Shown one piece after another: positions 23,930-30,607 of a DNA stretch of 31,254 bases. Position numbers and translations under genes: made by a program. Every line of letters starts with the position of its first letter. Within the stretch, counting starts at the first letter, position 1. The DNA comes from Sulfurimonadaceae bacterium (GTDB taxonomy: Bacteria > Campylobacterota > Campylobacteria > Campylobacterales > Sulfurimonadaceae): contig JAQUCZ010000002.1 of the NCBI GenBank assembly GCA_028685945.1, positions 1 through 31,254 on the forward strand, in the 5' to 3' direction. The notes below the pieces were generated by a model. That model was not told the DNA's origin. It was given only the letters and a program-made list of their open reading frames with translations, and did no database searches.

Positions 23930-24871
23930 ATGGCAAAAAAAATAGCGATGATCTTTGCAGGACAAGGATCTCAAGCGATTGGCATGGGGAAAAGTTTTTA
24001 CGAAAATTCGCAGATCGCTCGTGATATGTTTCATAAAGCAGGCGAGAGGATAGGTGTTGATTTTTCAAAACTTCTGTTTGAAGAAAATGAGCAAATCAAT
24101 GAAACGGCATATACGCAACCTGCTATTTTGCTTGTGCAGATGGTCGCCTATAGATTGTTTAAAGAAGCGTGTCCCAACGTAGAAGCAACATTGTTTTTAG
24201 GGCATTCATTGGGAGAACTTTCCGCTTTATGCGCCAGCGGTGCGATCGATTATGTAGATGCCGTAGAACTTGTCCATAAACGCGGTGCATTTATGCAAAG
24301 TGCATGCGATGCGATAGAAGCGGGTATGATGGCACTTGTAGGGATTGACGATACGGCCGTAGAGAACATTTGCGCAACGGCACAACAAGAGGGGAAAAAA
24401 GTTTGGCCTGCCAACTATAACCAAGACGGGCAACTCGTCGTAGCAGGGATGAAAGCGGATTTAGTGGCGCTAGAGCAAACATTTAAAGATGCGGGGGCAA
24501 AAAGAGCGCTTTTGCTGAATATGTCCGTAGCAAGCCACTGTCCATTGTTAGAGTCTGCGCAGGAGCCTTTGGCATCGCTTATGGAAGGGATGGTTCAAGA
24601 GAGTTTTGAAGCACCCGTTATATCCAATGTTACGACACTCCCTTACAAAACAAAACAAGAAGCCGTATCGCTTCTAAAAGATCAGTTGATTAAGCCCGTA
24701 AAATACAAACAATCTATCGAAGCGATTGCATCGCAAGTCGATTTGGCAATAGAGTTCGGCAACGGTGCCGTTCTTAAAGGGCTCAATAAAAGAATCGCAA
24801 AAGATATGGAAACATTAAATGTTTCGGATATGGAATCGTTAGCAAAAGTTAAAGAAGCAGTTTGTAGCTAA
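23930..24871 (+). CDS. fabD: Malonyl-CoA:ACP transacylase FabD
   Basis: FabD transfers malonyl from CoA to acyl carrier protein to supply fatty acid synthesis. The 313-residue protein has FAGQGSQAIGMG at the N-terminus (Gln in the oxyanion hole), the nucleophile Ser93 in GHSLGELSAL, Arg near 118 in VHKRGAFMQ and the catalytic His203 in VASHCPLL. The length is normal. It starts 3 bases after the AAA/Fis gene and its stop is followed directly by the next ATG, so this block is one transcript. Confidence 0.97.
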   Translation: MAKKIAMIFAGQGSQAIGMGKSFYENSQIARDMFHKAGERIGVDFSKLLFEENEQINETAYTQPAILLVQMVAYRLFKEACPNVEATLFLGHSLGELSALCASGAIDYVDAVELVHKRGAFMQSACDAIEAGMMALVGIDDTAVENICATAQQEGKKVWPANYNQDGQLVVAGMKADLVALEQTFKDAGAKRALLLNMSVASHCPLLESAQEPLASLMEGMVQESFEAPVISNVTTLPYKTKQEAVSLLKDQLIKPVKYKQSIEAIASQVDLAIEFGNGAVLKGLNKRIAKDMETLNVSDMESLAKVKEAVCS

Positions 24872-25588
24872 ATGAGAGTAACACTCGCACAAATCGCTCC
24901 TAAACTCCATAGAAAGAATCTTGAAGATGTTTGCAAGATCGTTTTAGAGTATAAAGAAAAAACCGATTTGATCGTTTTTCCCGAACTGGCGCTTAACGGT
25001 TATATTCTTCAAGACAAGCTTCTTGAAGATGCATGGGCATTGGATGATCTAAAAGTTTTAGAGGAGCTCGGTAGCGATATTGATATCGCAATCGGGGGCG
25101 CAATCAGAGAGTCAAATCGCTTTCGCAACAGCGCGCTTTATTTTAGCCGAGGATCGCTCCTTTTTAAACACGACAAGGTACACCTGCCAAACTATGGCAT
25201 GTTCGAAGAAGCACGTTATTTTAGTGCAGGAAGCGTCTTTGAAAGTTTTGTGGCGTTGGAGAGAAAAATCTCTTTGTTGGTATGTGAAGATATGTGGCAT
25301 GTAAGTGTACACGAGGATATCATCAGTGAAAATCCCGATCTCATTATCGTTTTGGTTGCATCCCCTGCACGGGGTTTTTTGGAAAATAATCTTATTATTG
25401 AAAATAAGTGGTACGAGATTATTCAAAAAGTGGCAAAAGAGTGTAATGCACAATTGATTTTTGTTAATCGGGTCGGATTTGAGGACGGTTTGGGATTCTG
25501 GGGCGGCAGTGCTATTCTCGATCAAAACGGAGACTTTTTACATAAGCTGCCGAAGTACGAGTCATCGATAAAAACATTTGAAATATAA
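24872..25588 (+). CDS. Carbon-nitrogen hydrolase (nitrilase superfamily)
   Basis: The 238-residue protein has the Glu-Lys-Cys catalytic triad of the nitrilase superfamily: Glu38 in VFPELALNGY, Lys102 in KHDKVHLPNYGMFEE and Cys138 in LLVCEDMWH. It is a little shorter than typical amidases (about 260-280). The motif around Lys102 and Cys138 resembles the amidase domain of glutamine-dependent NAD synthetase, but no synthetase domain is present. The substrate is unknown. The ATG abuts the fabD stop with no gap; mtnN follows 9 bases later. Confidence 0.88.
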   Translation: MRVTLAQIAPKLHRKNLEDVCKIVLEYKEKTDLIVFPELALNGYILQDKLLEDAWALDDLKVLEELGSDIDIAIGGAIRESNRFRNSALYFSRGSLLFKHDKVHLPNYGMFEEARYFSAGSVFESFVALERKISLLVCEDMWHVSVHEDIISENPDLIIVLVASPARGFLENNLIIENKWYEIIQKVAKECNAQLIFVNRVGFEDGLGFWGGSAILDQNGDFLHKLPKYESSIKTFEI

Positions 25589-25597
25589 AGGAATTGA

Positions 25598-26296
25598 ATG
25601 AAAATAGCCATTATGGGTGCGATGCCCGAAGAGATCGCTCCGATTTTAAAAAAGCTGCATAACTACATGAGCGTCGAGTATGCAGGAAATACCTACTACG
25701 AGGCTTCCTATAAAGGAGTCGATGTAGTTGTTGCTTACTCGAAAATCGGGAAAGTTTTCTCGACTCTCACGGCTGCTACGATGATTGAGCATTTCGGTGC
25801 GCAAAAGCTTCTTTTTAGTGGTGTAGCGGGTGCCGTTTCTCCTGAACTTAGAGTGGGGGATTTAGTGGTTGCAAACAAACTTGCCCAACACGACTTGGAT
25901 ATCACTGCGTTTGGGCACCCTTTTGGGTATGTTCCCGGAGGAAGCGTGTATGTGGAAGCGGATAAAAAGCTGATCGCTTTGGCAAAAGAGGTAGCCCAAG
26001 AGATGGGGCAGCCTCTTAAAGAGGGGATTATCGCTACGGGTGATCAATTCGTAGCGAACGAAGAGAGAAAAAACTTTATAGGAGAGACGTTTGGTGCAGA
26101 TGCATTGGAGATGGAGGGGGGAAGCGTTGCCGTTGTATGCGATGCGTTAGAGATACCTTTTTTCATTCTCCGCGCCATCAGCGATGCGGCAGATATGGAC
26201 GCAAGTTTTAGTTTTGATGCTTTTTTAGAGACAAGCGCACAGATCAGCGCAGAGTTTGTTATGAAGATGATCGATAAGATCATAGAACAAGAGTGA
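25598..26296 (+). CDS. mtnN: 5'-methylthioadenosine/S-adenosylhomocysteine nucleosidase
   Basis: The enzyme (232 residues) cleaves adenine from MTA and SAH; in Campylobacterota it also acts on aminodeoxyfutalosine in menaquinone synthesis. It starts MKIAIMGAMPEEI with the catalytic Glu12. It has FSGVAGAV near 73-80, EMEGGSVA with the ribose-binding Glu173, and RAISDAAD with Asp196. The ribosome binding site is AAAGGAATTGA just before the ATG. No residue is missing. A futalosine-pathway role is a family-level expectation, not shown here. Confidence 0.96.
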   Translation: MKIAIMGAMPEEIAPILKKLHNYMSVEYAGNTYYEASYKGVDVVVAYSKIGKVFSTLTAATMIEHFGAQKLLFSGVAGAVSPELRVGDLVVANKLAQHDLDITAFGHPFGYVPGGSVYVEADKKLIALAKEVAQEMGQPLKEGIIATGDQFVANEERKNFIGETFGADALEMEGGSVAVVCDALEIPFFILRAISDAADMDASFSFDAFLETSAQISAEFVMKMIDKIIEQE

Positions 26297-26300
26297 TGGC

Positions 26301-27059
26301 ATGTCGGTAAAAATCTCTAAAAAAATTATGTCCAACCTCGGCAAAACCAATGCAGAGTTTAACCTTATCGAAGAGGGTGACAAGATATTGGTCGGGCTTA
26401 GCGGCGGTAAAGATTCTCTAACGATGGTACATGCCATGAAAGAGCAGCAACGCCGTGCCCCGTTTAGATTCGAGTTTATTGCCGTGACCGTTTCTTACGG
26501 TATGGGGGAAAATTTCGATGCACTTCAAGCACATTGTAAAGAGCACGGGATTCCCCACGAGATTTATGATACAAACGTCTACGAGATAGCAAAAGACAAG
26601 ATTCGACAAAACTCCTCGTTTTGTAGTTTTTTTTCAAGGATGCGACGCGGATCGCTCTATAGTGCAGCGCAAAAATACGGCTGCAATAAAGTTGCCCTTG
26701 GGCACCATATGGACGACGCCGCCGAGAGTTTTTTTATGAATTTTATCTACAACGGCCAGTTGCGCTCTTTGGCCCCAAAATATAAAGCAGACAACGGACT
26801 GATCGTCATACGTCCCCTTATTCAGATGCGCGAGCGGCAGTTGGCTGCCGCTGCGCTGGAGAACAACATGCCGACCATCGGTGACGAAGCATGTCCCGCA
26901 ATGCGCTTTGACGTTAAAATGCCTTATGCAAGGGAAAACACGAAACAGATGCTCCATGCCATGGAGGGGCAATTTCCTTCATTGTTTAAGAGTTTAAATG
27001 CGGCTTTTAAAAATATATCGGAAGATAGTTTTTTTGATCCGGAAAAGTTTTCACTTTAA
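26301..27059 (+). CDS. TtcA-like PP-loop ATPase (tRNA thiolation family)
   Basis: The 252-residue protein has the PP-loop SGGKDSL at 34-40 and aligns by eye along E. coli TtcA, which makes 2-thiocytidine at tRNA position 32 using a 4Fe-4S cluster. Shared segments include FNLIEEGDKILVGLSGGKDS, SRMRRGSLY, KVALGHHMDDA and IVIRPL. The cluster motif differs: CSLC of TtcA is CSFF here (Cys108, Phe111), and the downstream C-x-x-C is reduced to one Cys198 (GDEACPAM). Only two of the three expected cysteine ligands remain, so assignment as ttcA is uncertain. It starts 4 bases after mtnN and ends at a hairpin before a convergent gene. Confidence 0.82.
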   Translation: MSVKISKKIMSNLGKTNAEFNLIEEGDKILVGLSGGKDSLTMVHAMKEQQRRAPFRFEFIAVTVSYGMGENFDALQAHCKEHGIPHEIYDTNVYEIAKDKIRQNSSFCSFFSRMRRGSLYSAAQKYGCNKVALGHHMDDAAESFFMNFIYNGQLRSLAPKYKADNGLIVIRPLIQMRERQLAAAALENNMPTIGDEACPAMRFDVKMPYARENTKQMLHAMEGQFPSLFKSLNAAFKNISEDSFFDPEKFSL

Positions 27060-27085
27060 AAATATGCTTTTTAAGAAGCATATTT
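27060..27085. terminator. Bidirectional terminator hairpin
   Basis: AAATATGCTT (27060-27069) and AAGCATATTT (27076-27085) form a perfect ten-pair stem with a six-base loop, between the stop of the TtcA-like gene and the convergent gene. It overlaps the last codons of the - strand gene. The stem is AT-rich, with T at the 3' side on both strands, so it may end transcription from both directions. Confidence 0.6.
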
Positions 27086-27556
27086 AGATCGTACTTTTTG
27101 CTCATCTTCGGCAATTTGATTTTTTTTGCTTTGGAGAGTTTCATCTTTGAGTTTTTGCAAAAACTCCAGAATATTTTTTTGGTACAAAAGCGTATCGGGA
27201 TTTTTTGTCAAGTCCAAAAGTTTTGCAAGAGAATCGATATCGATTTTTTTTGCGTATCTAGGCACCACACGCAACTCTGTTTGGACGTTGGCGACAAGGG
27301 TGTCGATATAAAGACCGTTGTCGTCTTGGACTTTTTTTACGAGCTCTTTTGTACTCATCACCAAAAGGTTCGCGCGATCTTCGTCGTTTTGGTAGATAGA
27401 TAGTCCGATTTGCTTGATAAGATTATATGCTTCCTCTTTTGCATCTTCGTTTACGGCGACGAGAAGCGCAAAGAGTTTGGCTCTAAATTCTAAAGAGCCG
27501 TGGTGGTGTACAAACAACTCGCGAAACGCGTTGAGTAAAAAATTTCTAAGCCCCAA
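27071..27556 (-). CDS. Conserved-looking hypothetical protein
   Basis: I do not recognise this 161-residue protein. It is all-helical in appearance and soluble, with hydrophobic helices near residues 3-14 (RNFLLNAFRELF) and 22-36 (LEFRAKLFALLVAVN), and ends in a Lys/Gln/Glu-rich helix. There is no signal peptide. The first candidate start is TTG at 27556, preceded by a G-run; no ATG occurs before residue 67, so TTG is the likely start. The size and early helices vaguely recall tellurite-resistance TerB-like folds, but I cannot support that. It has its own promoter, divergent from the neighbouring gene. Confidence 0.65.
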   Translation of the reverse strand: MGLRNFLLNAFRELFVHHHGSLEFRAKLFALLVAVNEDAKEEAYNLIKQIGLSIYQNDEDRANLLVMSTKELVKKVQDDNGLYIDTLVANVQTELRVVPRYAKKIDIDSLAKLLDLTKNPDTLLYQKNILEFLQKLKDETLQSKKNQIAEDEQKVRSKYAS

Positions 27557-27584
27557 TAAAAACCCCCGATAATCCTTAGTGTGT

Positions 27585-27591
27585 TATTATA
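27585..27591. promoter_or_regulatory. Overlapping divergent -10 elements
   Basis: The bases TATTATA read as TATTAT on the + strand (27585-27590) and as TATAAT on the - strand (27586-27591). The two flanking hypothetical genes diverge from this 65-base gap, so both could be driven from nearly the same spot and compete. No -35 was identified for either. Confidence 0.45.
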
Positions 27592-27621
27592 CAGCGTTGA
27601 ATTTTAAAGAAAGTAGAAATA

Positions 27622-27969
27622 ATGTTAGATACGCAAGATTACGAAAAATTTAAGGAATCTCTTATTGCAGCGCAGCACCTTTTTGAAAAACTCGGAAGCG
27701 TAGTTTCGCAAGCTGCCGTGGTGCAATATGACGACAGCGGTTTTTTTTATGAAGGGGAGGAACGTTTACGAAGGCAGCGGTCGAAATTGCACCAAAAACT
27801 CTTGGAAGTTGTTCAAGAGTATTGTCCAAAGAGGGAACTTGAATTGGTTCAGTCAAAAAATCTGGAGACGACGCGTATTGTTTTGCACCTCAAAGAAGGT
27901 ACAGAGACAACAAAAATAGAGATAGATTATGCAAAAAACGATTCGATAAGTATCACGCAACTCAGTTAG
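27622..27969 (+). CDS. Small hypothetical protein
   Basis: I do not recognise this 115-residue protein. It is charged and has no membrane segment. An N-terminal helix (about 5-28) is followed by a short strand region with Tyr/Phe (VQYDDSGFFYEGEERL), an Arg/Lys-rich helix near 48-65 and a C-terminal beta-rich part (ETTRIVLHLKEGTETTKIEI). A strong, correctly spaced ribosome binding site is not evident (AAAGAAAGTAGAAATA before ATG). It sits directly upstream of yebC, which has its own promoter starting a few bases after this gene's stop. Reality as a gene is supported by reading-frame length and promoter position rather than homology. Confidence 0.6.
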   Translation: MLDTQDYEKFKESLIAAQHLFEKLGSVVSQAAVVQYDDSGFFYEGEERLRRQRSKLHQKLLEVVQEYCPKRELELVQSKNLETTRIVLHLKEGTETTKIEIDYAKNDSISITQLS

Positions 27970-27972
27970 TGG

Positions 27973-27978
27973 TATAAT
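27973..27978 (+). promoter_or_regulatory. Extended -10 of the yebC promoter
   Basis: TGG-TATAAT is an extended -10 element 28 bases before the yebC ATG, and AAGGAAG at 27994-28000 is its ribosome binding site. It starts three bases after the upstream stop codon. Confidence 0.65.
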
Positions 27979-28006
27979 TCGGTCGAAATTTTTAAGGAAG
28001 CGTTTT

Positions 28007-28717
28007 ATGGGAAGAGCATTTGAATATAGAAAAGCATCAAAACTAAAGAGATGGGGTGCAATGTCTACATTGTTCCCTAAATTGGGAAAAATTATCACGA
28101 TGGCAGCCAAAGAGGGTGGATCTGATCCCGATATGAATGCCAAACTTCGCACCGCTATTTTAAATGCCAAAGCGGAGAACATGCCAAAAGACAATATTGA
28201 GGCAGCTATTAAAAGAGCCACGGCAAAAGATGCGGCAAATATGATCGAGGTGAACTTTGAAGCCAAAGCGCCCCACGGCGTGCTCCTTTTTATAGAGTGT
28301 GCAACCGACAATAACACAAGAACCGTGGCAAACGTAAAAAGCATTTTAAACAAAAACGGCGGCGAGATGCTTACAAATGGTTCGTTGGAATTTATGTTTT
28401 CAAGAAAAGCCGTTTTTGAGTTTGCACTTAAAGAGGGGATGGATATAGAGGAACTAGAGTTGGACCTCATTGATGCCGGACTCGAAGAGATCGAAGAGGA
28501 AGAGGGCGTCGTACTTGTTACGGGTGATTATACAAGCTTCGGAACACTTAACGAGGCTTTGGAAGGTCTGGGTGTAGAGATCAAAAAAGCGAATTTGGAG
28601 AGAATGGCAAATACTCCCGTTTCGATCTCGGAAGCACAACAAGCAGATATCGATAAAATTTTGCAAAGACTTGAAGATGACGAAGATGTTCAAAAAGTCT
28701 TTACGAACTTGGCATAA
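28007..28717 (+). CDS. yebC: YebC/PmpR-family transcription and translation factor
   Basis: The 236-residue protein has the YebC N-terminus in its Campylobacterota form (MGRAFEYRKASKLKRWGAM), followed by LFPKLGKIITMAAKEGG, the NMPKDNIEAAIKRA helix and FIECATDNNTRTVANVKSIL. YebC-family proteins are DNA-binding regulators or, by more recent work, ribosome-associated factors that relieve stalling. The length is normal. The ribosome binding site is AAGGAAG. The TAA stop lies inside the first arm of a perfect inverted repeat that runs up to the next start codon. Confidence 0.95.
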   Translation: MGRAFEYRKASKLKRWGAMSTLFPKLGKIITMAAKEGGSDPDMNAKLRTAILNAKAENMPKDNIEAAIKRATAKDAANMIEVNFEAKAPHGVLLFIECATDNNTRTVANVKSILNKNGGEMLTNGSLEFMFSRKAVFEFALKEGMDIEELELDLIDAGLEEIEEEEGVVLVTGDYTSFGTLNEALEGLGVEIKKANLERMANTPVSISEAQQADIDKILQRLEDDEDVQKVFTNLA

Positions 28718-28740
28718 TTTCCGCTAATTACGCGGAAATT
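28716..28740 (+). repeat. Perfect inverted repeat between yebC and yigZ
   Basis: AATTTCCGC (28716-28724) and GCGGAAATT (28732-28740) form a nine-pair stem with a seven-base loop. It includes the yebC stop and ends on the base before the yigZ ATG. No T-run follows, so it is a poor terminator; it could instead mask the yigZ start region in the mRNA. Confidence 0.7.
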
Positions 28741-29322
28741 ATGGAAATGAAAACAGTTACACACCCTTATGAAGCCTCTATTGAAGTAAAACAATCAAAA
28801 TTTATCGCCGTACTGACCCCGTATCATCTTTTTGCAGAGACACTTTTATCTTTAAGAGAAAAACATCCCAAAGCAAGGCATTTTGTCGTAGCGTATAGAT
28901 ACCGTAACGATTTTGGTCAAATTGTGGAATATTCTACGGATGACGGTGAACCTAAGGGAACTGCAGGTAAACCTGCATTGTTTGTTTTGGCGGGAGTCGA
29001 TATGATGAATTGTGCAGTAATCGTCGTGCGCTATTTTGGAGGTACGAAGCTTGGCACGGGCGGTTTGGTGCGGGCATACAGCGACAGCGTAAACCACGTT
29101 ATGAACGAGGTATGCTTGATAGAGTATCGAGAAAAAATTGTGACAATTATAGAATTTGAGTATAGTTTTTCACGACTCGTAGAGTATGAATGTGCACATG
29201 AAAACATAGAGATTGTAGAGAAAAAATTTGATCTGCATGCCACATACACTTTGCGAGGAACAAAACAAGAGATCGAAACTTTGTTGCATAAAATGCCCAG
29301 AGAGATAAAAATACAAGAGTAG
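28741..29322 (+). CDS. yigZ: YigZ/IMPACT-family protein
   Basis: The 193-residue protein has the IMPACT N-terminal domain (residues about 1-115), with ARHFVVAYRYR, STDDGEPKGTAGKPAL and VVRYFGGTKLGTGGLVRAY, and a C-terminal DUF1949 ferredoxin-like domain (about 125-190). Bacterial YigZ relates to the eukaryotic GCN2 inhibitor IMPACT, but its function is not settled. Two starts are possible, ATG at 28741 and ATG at 28747; the second would use GGAA within the stem of the preceding hairpin. It ends at a strong bidirectional terminator. Confidence 0.93.
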   Translation: MEMKTVTHPYEASIEVKQSKFIAVLTPYHLFAETLLSLREKHPKARHFVVAYRYRNDFGQIVEYSTDDGEPKGTAGKPALFVLAGVDMMNCAVIVVRYFGGTKLGTGGLVRAYSDSVNHVMNEVCLIEYREKIVTIIEFEYSFSRLVEYECAHENIEIVEKKFDLHATYTLRGTKQEIETLLHKMPREIKIQE

Positions 29323-29327
29323 AAGCT

Positions 29328-29358
29328 TCGTATGCGCAAATATTATTTGCGCATACGA
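29328..29358. terminator. Bidirectional terminator between yigZ and gspF
   Basis: A 15-base inverted repeat (29328-29342 against 29344-29358, core ATGCGCAAATA) lies between the convergent ends of yigZ and the pilus/secretion gene. In RNA the innermost A/T pairs would form the loop. It lacks a long T-run but its position and length strongly suggest transcription termination from both sides. Confidence 0.75.
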
Positions 29359-29362
29359 GCGG

Positions 29363-30607
29363 TTATCTTCCTTGTACGGCGTTCCCCATATCCCACATAG
29401 GTAAGAAAATACCAAGAGCAAGTAAAATAACCATGCCCGCTATAAGAAGAAGCATGATAGGTTCGATCGCCTCGGATAAACCGTCGATGATCGCATCAAA
29501 ACGCATTTTATAGTATTCAGCTACTTTGGAAACCATCGCATCAAGGGTACCGCTATCCTCACCGGCAGAGATCATCTGTGTAATCATATTCTCAAAAAGT
29601 CCTGTTTCTTTAAGACCTTTGTTAAGAGTACTTCCTTTTTCTACGGCACCGCGAACAGTTAAAAGTTTTGCCTTGAGCGGCAACGAGTCGATCATTGAGA
29701 TCGATGTATCTAGAGCCTCCGCAATAGGGATACCTGCTTTGATAAGCGCAGAGAAGACAAGGGTAAAGCGGCTAAGGGTTGAATATTTAATCAGGTTTTT
29801 GATCAGATAGGTTTTAAGCAAAATTTCATGCCAGCGAAACCTTATATGGGTGTAATTGTTGATCATATACTTAAAAGTGGAAAAAGCAATGAAAAGAATA
29901 GCAAGAACGTAAGGTCCGTAGTTATTGAAGACAAATTCAAGGGTTAAAAGAATTTGTGTCGGCATCGGTAGTTCTGCGCCTAATTCTTCAAAGATATCTT
30001 TAAATTGAGGAACAACGTAGGAGATCAATACGGTAAAAGCAATCGCCATGGCAATCATAACGTTACGCGGATATGCCATCGCTTTTTTAAATTTGATAAC
30101 ATTGGCACGAATCTCTTCAAGCATATCGGCAAGCGCATAAAGTGCTTCATCAAGATTACCCGTTTTTTCTCCGAGTTGCACCATTGCCAACGATAAATTC
30201 CCGAGTTCAAAACGGAATCCCTCCATGGCAGTAGATAGGGAGTGTCCTGCATTGATATCGTCTGCCAGTTTTCCAAATACAAATTTCAAACTTTGATCTT
30301 CCGTCGCACTGGCGATTTCACTTAAAGAGTCGTGAATCGAAATACCTGCATTGGTCATTACGGCAAGCTGACGAATAGCAGCAATTAGTCCATCAGGCTT
30401 AATTTTGCGTTTTTTAATGTTTTGCATAAAATTTGTTTGAAACTTTTTCAAACGTGCTTCTATAGGTTCGGGCGCTTCCGTTACCTTGATTACCATCCCC
30501 GAATGTTTGAGTTTGACATAATCGTTGGCTTCTTTTCTATCGTTGGCATAGAAACCTACTTGCTCTTTTTTCCCTTTTGTGAGTATTGTTGCTACAAAGT
30601 ATTTCAT
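29363..30607 (-). CDS. gspF: Type II secretion / type IV pilus inner-membrane protein (GspF/PilC)
   Basis: This 414-residue polytopic protein is the inner-membrane platform on which the assembly ATPase acts. It has two repeated GspF domains: the first (about 70-195) contains RQLAVMTNAGISIHDSL and VQLGEKTGNLDEALYAL, the second (about 275-400) contains FTLVFSALIKAGIPIAEAL and ISAGEDSGTLDAM. Membrane helices lie near 190-212, 235-255 and 388-408. The length is typical. The start codon overlaps the gspE stop (TAATG), so it is coupled to the ATPase. Whether it serves a pilus or a pseudopilus secretion system cannot be told here. Confidence 0.93.
   Translation of the reverse strand: MKYFVATILTKGKKEQVGFYANDRKEANDYVKLKHSGMVIKVTEAPEPIEARLKKFQTNFMQNIKKRKIKPDGLIAAIRQLAVMTNAGISIHDSLSEIASATEDQSLKFVFGKLADDINAGHSLSTAMEGFRFELGNLSLAMVQLGEKTGNLDEALYALADMLEEIRANVIKFKKAMAYPRNVMIAMAIAFTVLISYVVPQFKDIFEELGAELPMPTQILLTLEFVFNNYGPYVLAILFIAFSTFKYMINNYTHIRFRWHEILLKTYLIKNLIKYSTLSRFTLVFSALIKAGIPIAEALDTSISMIDSLPLKAKLLTVRGAVEKGSTLNKGLKETGLFENMITQMISAGEDSGTLDAMVSKVAEYYKMRFDAIIDGLSEAIEPIMLLLIAGMVILLALGIFLPMWDMGNAVQGR

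Noticed and set aside
27853..28470. 205-codon - strand frame opposite yebC
   Set aside because: The yebC frame has strong family motifs, promoter and ribosome binding site; the opposite frame does not.
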